Translations under genes and position numbers: made by a program | The notes under the pieces: generated by a model | Told to the model about the DNA's origin: nothing | Seen by the model: only the letters and a program-made list of their open reading frames with translations | Databases searched by the model: none | Assembly (NCBI GenBank): GCA_004292515.1 | Contig: RDXB01000038.1 | Location: 1 to 53,762 of the forward strand | DNA length: 53,762 nt | Origin: Oscillatoriales cyanobacterium | GTDB lineage: Bacteria; Cyanobacteriota; Cyanobacteriia; CACIAM-69d | Direction: 5' to 3' | Shown here: positions 8,709 to 17,390 of the stretch, piece by piece | How positions within the stretch are numbered: the first letter of the stretch is position 1 | Layout of the letters: every line of letters begins with the position of its first letter

Positions 8709-11700
8709 TTAATTGCTATTGGACGTATCCACCCGGAACCGCTCCACGGAGGAGAGCAAGTCGCCCGCCACCTTCACCAGGCTTTGCAGGGATTCTGACA
8801 CCCGCTGGGATTCTTGGGAGGTGTCTTGGGCGGTTTTTTCGACCGATCGCACCACCTGCGCCACCGATCGAGAAGTTTCCGTTTGCTCCACCGTGTCTGC
8901 CGTAATCGATCGCACCAGCACGTCGATCCGGTTGGACACTTGGATGATGTCGTCGAGCGCGCGCTTGGCCTGTTCTGCCAGCTTCGTCCCTTCGAGCACC
9001 TGTTGCGTCCCATCTTCCATGGCGCGCATCACCAAGTTGGTCTCGCTTTGGATTTGCATCACGATCTTTTCGATTTCCTTGGATGCCTTGGCTGCCCGGT
9101 CGGCGAGTTGGCGCACTTCGTCCGCCACAATGGCAAATCCCTTGCCCGCTTCGCCGGCCCGCGCCGCTTCGATACTGGCGTTGAGGGCCAACAGGTTTGT
9201 CCGCGAGGCGATCGTGGCAATCAACGCCACAATCTTGGAAATTTCCTGGGTCGATTCCGCCAGTCGCTTCACCTTGCGAGCCGTTTCGGCCACCGTTTCG
9301 CGGATTTGCAAAATCCCGGCCACCGTCCGTTCCACCGCTTCGCCACCCTTGAGCGCCGTGGATGAAGCAGAACGCGCCACTTCCTCGGCTTCGCGGGCGC
9401 TTTCGGCCACCCGTTGAATCGAGTCGGTCATCACCTGCACCGAATTGAGGGTGACGGCCAATTCTTCCGCTTGGCGCAGAGCGTCGGAGGAGAGCGATCG
9501 CGCAAAGTTTTCGTTATCGGACGATCGCTTGTTCACCTGCAACGCCGCCGTCTTCACCTGCTGCACAATTTCTCGCAGGTTTTGAATCGTCAAGTTGAAA
9601 GAGTCAGCAACGGCCCCCAGCACGTCGGCGGTCACCTCCGCCTGCACCGTCAAGTCCCCACGGGCCGCCCCTTCCACGTCGTCGAGCAGGCGAATCACCT
9701 GGCGCTGCAAGTCTTCACGGGCTTGCTCTTGCTCTTGGGCCTTGCGTTGGGCCTCGCCCATGGTGCTCAAAATCACCCGCGTCATTTGGTTGAAGGAGGT
9801 GGCCAACTCCCCAAACTCATCATCGTTGAAGACCTTAGCCGTGGCCTGCAGACTGCCCTGGCAAACGGAATCTAGTTGCGATTGCAAATCGTTGGTGCAG
9901 CGCTCCACATGCTGGGCCGTGCGCCGGTTCAGAAACAGGGCCACGCCGCCGCCGGTAGCCCCTGCTAACAGGGACGACACCAAGCCGATCGTCCGCACAT
10001 CGCGCATCAGTTCCGGGGTGACACCGCGATCGCGCATGTAGGTCATGGTCAAGTGGGTGGTACCCGCCACCGCCAAGAACGACACGACCCCCGCCACCAC
10101 CGCAGTTACTGCCTGCTTCGTGGCCAAGCGCGCGTTATCAAAGGGCAATAGCCAACTTTCCTCAGCAGGCGCGGCTGGCTCTGCGGCCCGGCTTTCTGGC
10201 TGGTCGAAGCTCAGTAGCTCTTCACCGGCGGAACTGGCCGCAATGTTAAACACTTCGTTATCGCCACTGCCCATAAAGCTCGACAGTGGCTCACCCAGGC
10301 TTCCCAAGGACGGTTCAGCCAACGCAAACCCGTCATCGGCCTCAGAACGAGGCGTGGCAAAATCAACGGAAGCGTTGGTCAAGCTGAAGTCTGGCAGGCT
10401 GCCTAGATCATCAAACTCGTCGAAGTCGTCCATGAAGTCACTGGCTCCGGCGGCTCCATCATCGGCGATCGCCGACAGGGACGAATTTGACGCACCGGAC
10501 GGCTCATCGCTGCGATCGCTCCCCATAAACCGGGCCGCTGGAGCAGGCGCGATCGACTCCAGCGCAAAATCTTCTTCAGCAAACGGATTGCTCGCTGCCG
10601 ACGACCCTTCGGAAAGTTCAAAGCCATCGGCAAAATCACTGGTGCCAAAAACCTCACTGACCCCATCAAAGGCCTCAGCACCAAAGGCACTGGTGTGGGG
10701 TAATTCGACCGGCTCAAAACCATGCGGGGCGATCGAGTCCACCGCAAAGTCTTCGGCACTCAGTTCTGCCGCCCCAAAGGCCACAGCCTCAAAATCATCA
10801 TCGGCCGCCAAGTCCGCCAACCCTGGCCCCCCACCGCCGGCAAAGGCACTGTTGCTGGGCATCATAAACAGGGTTTCTTCAGACTCATCATCCAGGGCAA
10901 ACGCCACATCAACCGGCACTTCCACGGGGGCTGGTGGACTCGCCAGAGGCGGCTCGATCGCTGGAGTCGGGGGAGCTGCCATGGCTGGGGGCGGCATAAA
11001 CAGGGTGCGATCGTCATCGGCGCTGTCCCCAAACACCCCAAAGGGTTCATCGAAGGCCGAGGAGGATGACGATGCGGCCGCAGGAACAGCCCAGTCTCCT
11101 CCAAAATCCTCTACCGAATCGCTGCCAAAGGCGTGACCAACTGGGGCCACGGCATCTACCACAGGGGCGGCCGCAAAGCCATCCGCAAAGCCATCCGCAA
11201 AGCCATCACCGCCTCCAAAGGACTCATCTCCCAAAGACTCAAAGGAGCCAAACCTATCGGCCGGCTCTGCCGCTGCCATCGGCGCACTCGATCTGGGGGT
11301 CAAATCCAAATCACCTGTCCCAAACAAGTCCATGGCCTCCGCCTCTTCACCACTGCTGGCATGACCTAGACCGAAGTCACCACCGAATACGTCGGGAACT
11401 GGATCAAGGGCATCCGGGCGATCGTCGGTCAATGCCAAATCACCTAGATCCGCCGCGTCAAAGCCGGCCGATGCACTCAAATCCAAACCCTCAAAGCCAC
11501 CAGCCGCCTCTACGTCCGCAAAATCTGCATCAGCAAACTCTGCTGATCCAAAATCCATCGTCCCAAAATTGTCTTCCGCCTCGGACTCAGGGCCCGACGC
11601 ACTTTCGCCTAGGGCTGCCCCACTGAATAGATCGGCGGTGAAGGCATCCTCGACCGGGTCGATCGAACCAAAATGACCGGCAGAATCTGTCAGCCCCCCT

Positions 11701-12644
11701 CCGCTCCAAGCACCCAGGCCTGCAGTTACATCCTCTAACGCCTGATCACTAAGGGACTGATCATGCCCACCGATCGCCCCAAAGGGATCTGCTGCCTCGA
11801 TCGCCCCAGCCGCTTCTGGCTCATCGGTGACACTAAAGCCAAAGGGATCCAGTGCCAACGACTCACTGCCCGTGGTCACCAGTCCGTCATCCCCGAAGGC
11901 AGAGTTGCCCATGCCGAAGGGATCACTCGTGAACAAATCGCCCGCCGCGCTGTCCTCGATCGCCCCAGGTACTACAGCACCGCTGCCGGTCGCCGCCGCA
12001 AACGGATCATCACTGGCATAGGTCAATGCGCCTTCTGCCGCCGTATCCAAGGGGCCAAGATCCGCCGAGCCAAAGGCATCCCCCAAGGACATCGCGCCAA
12101 AGTCTCCCAGATCGCCATCAGTATCACTGCTATCTAGGGACAGATCACCAAAGTCAGCACTCGCAAAATCTCCTAAGGCTTCGGCCAAGGTGCTGGCCCC
12201 TGAGACTAGGCCCGTTTCGGTGCCGCGCAACTCAGCGTCAGCCGCCAAATCAAAGGAACCCAAACCAATGCTGGCATCACTCAGTTCTGCATTACCGTTG
12301 AGACCCAAGCTCAGGTCATCGCCAAAGTCAAAATCAGCAAAACTGCCACCATCACTGCCATTGCCATCGGGAGCTTGTTGGGTCGCCGCCAGACCCGATT
12401 GCGCATATTCCACAAAAGTTGGATCGCTGGTCAACCCCAACACGGATTGATACTCGGCACGGGCGGTGTCGTATTGGTTTAGCCCGTAGCAGTAGATGTG
12501 ACCTCGCAACAGGCGCACGCTGGGGTCTTCAGGGTAAATCTGAGCTAGCCGATCGATCGCCGCGGCGGCTTCAGGATAGTTACCGTTGATGTAGGCATCA
12601 TTAGCCTGTTGGTAATCCTGGTTGTAGTCCGTGCTGGATGCCAT
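8709..12644 (-). CDS. hmpD: Methyl-accepting chemotaxis protein of pilus chemotaxis (HmpD/PilJ)
   Basis: This is a 1311-residue transducer. Residues 1-90 look like TPR repeats ([20 protein letters not shown], then [13 protein letters not shown]). Residues from about 100 to 830 are an acidic, Gly/Phe/Ala-rich low-complexity linker. Two membrane segments follow near 845-865 and 885-905, then HAMP-like helices and the signalling domain, whose hairpin tip is near 1150 ([27 protein letters not shown]). No GAF or other chromophore domain is visible, so it resembles PilJ/HmpD and Slr1044 rather than the photoreceptor PixJ. It should organise HmpE and HmpC into a signalling array that controls type IV pili. 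A GGAGAAGG lies before the ATG. The linker is exceptionally long and compositionally matches that of HmpE. Confidence 0.88.
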   Translation of the reverse strand: MASSTDYNQDYQQANDAYINGNYPEAAAAIDRLAQIYPEDPSVRLLRGHIYCYGLNQYDTARAEYQSVLGLTSDPTFVEYAQSGLAATQQAPDGNGSDGGSFADFDFGDDLSLGLNGNAELSDASIGLGSFDLAADAELRGTETGLVSGASTLAEALGDFASADFGDLSLDSSDTDGDLGDFGAMSLGDAFGSADLGPLDTAAEGALTYASDDPFAAATGSGAVVPGAIEDSAAGDLFTSDPFGMGNSAFGDDGLVTTGSESLALDPFGFSVTDEPEAAGAIEAADPFGAIGGHDQSLSDQALEDVTAGLGAWSGGGLTDSAGHFGSIDPVEDAFTADLFSGAALGESASGPESEAEDNFGTMDFGSAEFADADFADVEAAGGFEGLDLSASAGFDAADLGDLALTDDRPDALDPVPDVFGGDFGLGHASSGEEAEAMDLFGTGDLDLTPRSSAPMAAAEPADRFGSFESLGDESFGGGDGFADGFADGFAAAPVVDAVAPVGHAFGSDSVEDFGGDWAVPAAASSSSSAFDEPFGVFGDSADDDRTLFMPPPAMAAPPTPAIEPPLASPPAPVEVPVDVAFALDDESEETLFMMPSNSAFAGGGGPGLADLAADDDFEAVAFGAAELSAEDFAVDSIAPHGFEPVELPHTSAFGAEAFDGVSEVFGTSDFADGFELSEGSSAASNPFAEEDFALESIAPAPAARFMGSDRSDEPSGASNSSLSAIADDGAAGASDFMDDFDEFDDLGSLPDFSLTNASVDFATPRSEADDGFALAEPSLGSLGEPLSSFMGSGDNEVFNIAASSAGEELLSFDQPESRAAEPAAPAEESWLLPFDNARLATKQAVTAVVAGVVSFLAVAGTTHLTMTYMRDRGVTPELMRDVRTIGLVSSLLAGATGGGVALFLNRRTAQHVERCTNDLQSQLDSVCQGSLQATAKVFNDDEFGELATSFNQMTRVILSTMGEAQRKAQEQEQAREDLQRQVIRLLDDVEGAARGDLTVQAEVTADVLGAVADSFNLTIQNLREIVQQVKTAALQVNKRSSDNENFARSLSSDALRQAEELAVTLNSVQVMTDSIQRVAESAREAEEVARSASSTALKGGEAVERTVAGILQIRETVAETARKVKRLAESTQEISKIVALIATIASRTNLLALNASIEAARAGEAGKGFAIVADEVRQLADRAAKASKEIEKIVMQIQSETNLVMRAMEDGTQQVLEGTKLAEQAKRALDDIIQVSNRIDVLVRSITADTVEQTETSRSVAQVVRSVEKTAQDTSQESQRVSESLQSLVKVAGDLLSSVERFRVDTSNSN

Positions 12645-12803
12645 TGACCTTCTCCGGGACGATCGAACTCTGGCGCTGAAGTGCTGAAATTGAGTGGCGG
12701 TTCACCAAGGGATACATCCGGTCAGGATTGCCAGGGCGATCGCTACTTTTGCTGATGCGGATCGGGTACGAGCATAGCCGCCCATTGCCCCCCGATGCTA
12801 CTC

Positions 12804-13340
12804 CTAAGCCGCAGATTGCCCCAGGCGATTGGAGCGCAGAATAGCCACATGGTCGAGTAGTTGCAGGGTGCGGTTGCTACTCAGTCGCCATTCACCGCGC
12901 AGAAATTCTCCCACGGGATCGTCGGAACGACTGACTGCTTCAATGTTATCGGGATCCAGCCAATACATGCCCGCGACCCTCGCAACCGCTAGGCCCAGCA
13001 TCGTATCGCCTTCTTCGATCGCAATTACAGGCACTTCCGCGCGATCGGTATTGAGGGGAACCGGTTCGCCCAGCAATTGCCCCAGTTCTGCTACCCAAAT
13101 GACTTGCCCCCGAATATTCAAGGTTCCCAGCAACAGGGGTGACACATTGGGCACAGGGGTAATGCGATCGGGCGATGGCTCCGTCACTTCCCGGATCACC
13201 ACCGCTGGCAAGGCCAACTCGCGTCCCGACGGTAGATAAAACCGCAGGTGCATCTCCCCTTCGGGACTGTCAAGCTCTTGCAGCTCCGGGGATTGGTCGT
13301 CAACGTTGGCACCGGTCAAAAAGTCTGGATTCCCGACCAC
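12804..13340 (-). CDS. hmpC: CheW-type coupling protein (HmpC/PilI)
   Basis: This 178-residue protein is one CheW domain: LRFYLPSGRELALPAVVIREV, then PLLLGTLNIRGQVIWVAELGQLLG, and a C-terminal half with DTMLGLAVARVAGMYWLDPDNI. Family members couple the MCP to the CheA kinase. The first codon is read as GTG at 13340, with GGGAG just upstream; no in-frame ATG fits the domain start. It lies 159 bases upstream of hmpD on the same strand, so cotranscription is likely. The spacer to hmpB on the other side is 692 bases, so a separate promoter before hmpC is plausible. Confidence 0.85.
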   Translation of the reverse strand: MVGNPDFLTGANVDDQSPELQELDSPEGEMHLRFYLPSGRELALPAVVIREVTEPSPDRITPVPNVSPLLLGTLNIRGQVIWVAELGQLLGEPVPLNTDRAEVPVIAIEEGDTMLGLAVARVAGMYWLDPDNIEAVSRSDDPVGEFLRGEWRLSSNRTLQLLDHVAILRSNRLGQSAA

Positions 13341-13498
13341 GGAGTCTCCCTCAATTGTTGCAACTGGGTCGATAACGAGCGATCGCCCCGAATACCTTCC
13401 CGCTCAGGAAGTGTAGATGGAGTCTCGTATCGAATTTTCACCTATTTTCCCGCATCGATCGCGTTGCTTCCCGTCGAGGATACTCGATTCGTCCGAAG

Positions 13499-13596
13499 AA
13501 GGTGTCTGCCCAGTATCTTCCAGCACGGGCCGAGCACCAACAGCCAAGGGGGCAAGATGCTCAAGCCCCTCGTCTACGTTGATTGTTCAGACGTGT
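13499..13596 (+). repeat. MITE family 2, copy 1 (partial)
   Basis: GGTGTCTGCCCAGTATCTT, then a shared GAGCACCAAC block and GGGGGCAAGATGCTCAAGCCCC, align with the reverse complement of the element at 30310-30468. The far end has a degraded GTTCAGACGTG that could be the second inverted end. Confidence 0.6.
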
Positions 13597-13699
13597 AGAT
13601 TGTTCAAACGTGCAGAGTCTCAACTTTGACTGCCCAGGCATCCTCATCAGCACAAACCAAAATCCATCCCCCCTACACCCACAGGAATAAACCCACAGG

Positions 13700-13816
13700 A
13701 ACCAGCGATCGATTCGCGATGGATGGGGTTGTCATGGATTCACGATGGATGGATTCGCAATGGGTAGATTCGTAGTGGGTAGATTCGTAATAGATGGATT
13801 CGCGATGGATTAATTT
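13700..13816. repeat. Degenerate tandem repeat array
   Basis: About seven imperfect copies of a 14-16 base unit (GATTCGCGATGGATG variants such as GATTCGTAGTGGGTA and GATTCACGATGGATG) follow one another. No coding sense is apparent. Confidence 0.7.
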
Positions 13817-14032
13817 TGGCTTGAGATTAGCCGAACGGGTAGAGCCTGAGCTACTTGAGCCTGGGGCCGTGGGCCAATCGTCCTATGCAGGATTCACCGC
13901 AGCAGCCCACGCGGCTCTCACCGGCACACCACCCCGGCTAGAGCATCACCGGCCAGAGCATCGCCATCCTAACGAGCAGCCCAGCGCCTCATCTCTACCA
14001 CCCATCACCGGCAACCACCGATCGAGCCGCCG

Positions 14033-14398
14033 CTAGCCTCGCAGCAACTGCTTGACAGTACCGACCAGCTCTTGGGGCTGAAAGGGCTTGGCAATGTAGG
14101 CATCGGCCCCCTGACGCAGCCCCCAATAGCGATCGAACTCTTCCCCCTTTGATGAGCACATCACCACAGGCACATCCTGGGTGCTAGGGTCTGACTTCAA
14201 GCGACGGCACACTTCATAGCCGTTCATTCGGGGCATTACGATATCCAGCACGACTAAGTCCGGACGCTGCTTTTGCAGACATTCGAGCGCCTCAACACCA
14301 TCGGATGCCATGTTGACGGTCAGCCCACTGCCCTGCAAGAGCTCGCCGATCATCTCTCGCTGAGCAACGCTGTCTTCGACAACTAACACTAGACTCAT
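14033..14398 (-). CDS. hmpB: CheY-like response regulator (HmpB/PilH)
   Basis: This is a 121-residue single receiver domain: VVEDSVAQREMIGELL at the N-terminus with the acidic pair, phosphoacceptor Asp in LVVLDIVMPRMNGYE near residue 52, the conserved Ser in VVMCSSKGEEF, and Lys in AKPFQP near residue 104. It has no output domain, so it probably acts by binding pilus or motor partners after phosphorylation by HmpE. It is flanked by long spacers (692 bases to hmpC and 913 bases to hmpA), which is atypical for a tight chemotaxis operon. Confidence 0.85.
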   Translation of the reverse strand: MSLVLVVEDSVAQREMIGELLQGSGLTVNMASDGVEALECLQKQRPDLVVLDIVMPRMNGYEVCRRLKSDPSTQDVPVVMCSSKGEEFDRYWGLRQGADAYIAKPFQPQELVGTVKQLLRG

Positions 14399-15311
14399 GG
14401 CTGTCTTTCTCGTTTCACTCTGCCTGCCAAGGGGTCGATCGGGGTGCGCTGGGCTAACGACTCAGACCAGATGACTGGTCATTAGGATAAGGTGGCACTA
14501 CCGGTAATGACTAGCAACTGCAACCGATCCAGATGGCGCGGACTGGGGCGCGATCGGGGCTGCTGATGCTGATTTTGTCCTGATGTTAACCGCTTCGATC
14601 GAGTCTCCCAAGCATGGGTCACCCATAGCCAGCACTATCGGTTTAGACGAAACGAGCGGAATCATCAGACGGGAAACTGGTGAGTGAGCGCGAGCGGTCA
14701 GGTTGAGGCGACCTCAGCCGTCATCGATCATGATCTGAGTGGTTGAGAAACCTAACGGTTGGCATCCTCCCCAGCCTGGAGAAGTGGGGATTTTGGCTCT
14801 AGTTAAACAACAAAGGCTGCTTGCCTAGACCACGGGTTGATGCTTCATCGACCGCTACCAGAAGACTGGTTGTACGCAGGGTTGTACGCAGGTCTCCACA
14901 TCCGTTTAGCGTCTCGGGCTGCCCACCCGCGACTGGCAAGACAAGCCTTGCAGTGTACCAATACTCTAGTGCAAGATCGCAGGGTCTTCGACAGCAAGAC
15001 TCGGTAAGCTTTACTATCGCTTTGTCAGTGCGATGGCACTGATTATAGCCTTGTGATGGACGAGCAACGGATGCGATCGCGGTGAGTCAAGGGTTACAAG
15101 CTTGTCCTATGACCTGACCACCCCCATGGGGACAACACCCAGCCCGCCGCCTGTCCTACCGGCTCACGCGCACAGACCAGTTGGGCAAGCGTAAACGATG
15201 CCGGTACGCTTTTACAACTCTTGACGGCCAGCTCGGCAATGTCCTAGCACCGGTTGTGCCGGTTTGCGCAAGAGGCTAATCAACAGTCTATTCTCTGACA
15301 GTCCCTGAACA
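14399..15311. other. 913-base spacer with an IS200/IS605-like remnant
   Basis: No intact gene is supported. The centre (14755-15060) looks like the 3' end of a tnpB element on the minus strand. A direct repeat GTTGTACGCAGG occurs twice (about 14869-14892). A hairpin CACCGGTTGTGCCGGT (about 15246-15261) lies downstream of hmpA on the minus strand and may attenuate readthrough. Confidence 0.5.
14755..15060 (-). mobile_element. Probable IS200/IS605-family 3' remnant (tnpB tail and right end)
   Basis: Read on the minus strand, the segment ends in CCCCACTTCTCCAGGCTGGG followed by GAGGATGCC. That is the hairpin plus GGGGAGGATG signature usual at right ends of IS200/IS605 (tnpB) elements. Just before it a frame reads CGDLRTT...LLVAVDEAST, reminiscent of OrfB/TnpB C-termini and overlapping where a guide RNA would lie in an active element. 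No zinc-finger or RuvC coding remains. The assignment rests on pattern memory of these ends, not on an alignment. Confidence 0.4.
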
Positions 15312-16580
15312 TCAGGCCTGAGCTGTGGCCGACGAAGCCGCCGACGAAGCCGCCGATGAAGCCGCCGACGTTTGGGCCAACGCCGGGTCAGCAGCCCCCG
15401 CCAGACCGTTGACTGTGGCTCCATCGAGATGATGGCAATGGGCATCGCCGATATACCGTTCCACCAAAATCTTCAGCTCGTGTTTTTTGAAGGGTTTCGT
15501 GAGGTAGTCCGTGGCTCCGGCGAGACGGGCCCGAGCGCGATCGAGCAGGCCATCCCGCCCCGTAATCATCACGATCGGGGTCTGGCGAAAGAGATGCGAC
15601 TGGCGCAGCATGGCGCAAAGGTCATAACCATCCACATGGGGCATGGCAATGTCGCACAGGATCAAATCTGGCCGCAGCTCAAATAATTGGCCCAGCGCTT
15701 CCACGGAACTGAGGAAGCCGGTTACGTCATAGCCCAGCAAACGCAGCCCCTGCTCGATCGCCCGACAAACCGCTGGACTGTCTTCAATGCAAGCAATCCG
15801 GGGTGGACGATCCACATCGGGGGCAACGATCACCTGCTGCCAGCGCGATCGGGCCGCCGGATGCTCCAGCGGAGGCTCCACCAACTGCACTAGCCCCTCT
15901 TGGATGTAGGGATAGAGCACTTGGGCCACAGACACCAGGGGGCGCAAGCGATAGCGGGCAATTTGGCGCAGGGCGATCGACCCGGTGGCCCATTCGCTAA
16001 AGGTTTGCAGCGTCTTGGGCGGCAGCACCTCGCGCAGGCGCTGCACATCCGTCAACACAGGGCACAAGTCCGGTGATGGAATGTGGGGATAGAGCTGCTT
16101 CCAGGTGTGTAATTCTTGGGCTACCTGCGTCAACAGGGGACTCAGGCTAAAGCTGGCCAGGTGGGGGGCGATCGCTGCCCCTGTGTGCAAGATAAATCGC
16201 CCTTCATGCAAATTCAGCAGATCAAACAACGCCTCATGAACCATCGCTTGCAGAATTTTGCGGGCCTGGGATGGCTCCAAGCGATGGGCTTCAATCAATG
16301 ACCATAGATAGCCATATTCCAGCTCGCCGAGGGCCGCATGGTCTGTGGTGAGTTCGTTGAGGGTCGTCCCCAGTTGGTAGTGATGCAAGTAGTCCCGTAG
16401 CCGAGTTGTGCCCACCTCTGTGGAAGTGCAGTAGACGATCGCCCCCTGTTGCAGAAACACAAACCAACAGCGGCGATCGCCCTCGGTTTGGGACTCCACA
16501 TAGAGTTCACCCGTGCGTTGGCCCAACTCAATTAGGTGCAGGAGGCTGCGAATATCAATCTCGCTCAGTTGTCCTTGCAT
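15312..16580 (-). CDS. hmpA: PatA-family response regulator (HmpA/PilG)
   Basis: This 422-residue protein has an N-terminal PATAN/DUF4388-type domain (MQGQLSEIDIRSLLHLIELGQRTGELYVES), a middle helical region, and a C-terminal receiver at about 260-380 (IEDSPAVCRAIE, phosphoacceptor Asp near 308 in LILCDIAMPHVDG, TKPF). This PatA-like architecture is typical of the first gene in cyanobacterial pil/hmp/pix clusters, where it acts with the CheY partner. The last residues are an Ala/Ser repeat (ASSAASSAASSA) encoded by a short tandem repeat at 15329-15371. hmpF is divergent, 810 bases away. Alternative names are pilG and pixG. Confidence 0.83.
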   Translation of the reverse strand: MQGQLSEIDIRSLLHLIELGQRTGELYVESQTEGDRRCWFVFLQQGAIVYCTSTEVGTTRLRDYLHHYQLGTTLNELTTDHAALGELEYGYLWSLIEAHRLEPSQARKILQAMVHEALFDLLNLHEGRFILHTGAAIAPHLASFSLSPLLTQVAQELHTWKQLYPHIPSPDLCPVLTDVQRLREVLPPKTLQTFSEWATGSIALRQIARYRLRPLVSVAQVLYPYIQEGLVQLVEPPLEHPAARSRWQQVIVAPDVDRPPRIACIEDSPAVCRAIEQGLRLLGYDVTGFLSSVEALGQLFELRPDLILCDIAMPHVDGYDLCAMLRQSHLFRQTPIVMITGRDGLLDRARARLAGATDYLTKPFKKHELKILVERYIGDAHCHHLDGATVNGLAGAADPALAQTSAASSAASSAASSATAQA

Positions 16581-17390
16581 GGGGATGGGATCATGGGGCA
16601 GTCAAAGCGTAGGGTCTATCAACCGTTAACCGTCAATGCCAACGATGCAGCACGGCCCGATGCTGCCCCCATGCTAGCCGATCACCCATCCCCCGATCGC
16701 GGGTCGCCGTTCCCCACAAGCCCTGAGCGATCCTGACCCCCTGTCCCGGCGATCGATCCCTATCATTAGAACAATCCCGAGAACGATCTCAAGAACGATT
16801 TCAATCGCAACGACAACCTGCATCACGACCCGCATCACGACGCACATCACGTTGATCCGGTGACGGAGATCGATGGTAGAGAGTTTCGAGCCTCGCATAG
16901 AATGTGGGGAAGCATGGGTCGATGTCAGGGGCGATCGAAGTGCTCAATGGAGTCCTCTGGACAATCGGGGGGCTGCCCATCGCTCGGTCTTGGGTGCTGA
17001 TTTGCCGGCGGATGTCCTGAACCCGATGGCCAACGCCCAGGGCTGCCGCCGCCACTGCCTAGAATCAAGACCAAGCCCCAAGACCAAGACTCAAGACCAA
17101 GACTCAAGACCAATCACTGTTGCTCGGATTCCAACACCCCAAAACTGTTGAATAGCCTAAAATCCCTCGGGATTTTTTGGTCGATCCATCAAGTTTTGGA
17201 TCTATTCTGAACGTGGCCGGTCTAGAGTAGATCGCCGTGGTAGAGTCCTGGCGGGTTCCGGACGACCTGGGGACTCATTCCCCAAGAACCCAAAACCACG
17301 CATTCTAAGACCTTAGGGTGGCTTCCGAGTCACGGTTATTCATCAGCCATAGCGCGAAGATCTCACTGAACGAACGAGGGGAAGGGCAGC
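16581..17390. other. 810-base divergent spacer between hmpA and hmpF
   Basis: It should contain promoters for both motility operons. Visible features are a CATCACGACSCRCATCACG repeat near 16820-16850, a tandem CAAGACCAAGACT array near 17068-17112, and a stem-loop with a T run at 17159-17178. A 92-codon plus-strand frame ending at 17151 just before that stem-loop has no recognisable domain, and I do not call it a gene. Confidence 0.55.
17159..17178 (+). terminator. Stem-loop with T run in hmpF leader region
   Basis: AAAATCC-CTCG-GGATTTT followed by extra T residues forms a 7-bp stem with a tetraloop and a T tract, about 210 bases before hmpF. It could be an attenuator or the end of a short leader RNA; no coding gene precedes it on this strand. 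Confidence 0.5.

Larger units (their letters stand above)
13341..14032. other. 692-base spacer with a MITE copy and a tandem array
   Basis: No supported gene. It holds a MITE-like copy (13499-13596) and a degenerate tandem array of ATTCGYRATGGRTRG units (about 13700-13816). The short frames here have repeat-driven composition and no homology I recognise. Confidence 0.6.

Noticed and set aside
8697-8712. AT-rich palindrome as an operator
   Set aside because: It is at the 3' end of hmpD, low complexity, and has no known factor match.
13794-14036. 80-codon plus-strand frame
   Set aside because: It begins inside the tandem array, lacks a Shine-Dalgarno site and resembles no family.
16873-17151. 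92-codon plus-strand frame ending just before the 17159 hairpin
   Set aside because: Composition follows the DKTKTQ-like tandem repeats and no domain is visible, though its position before a terminator is noted.
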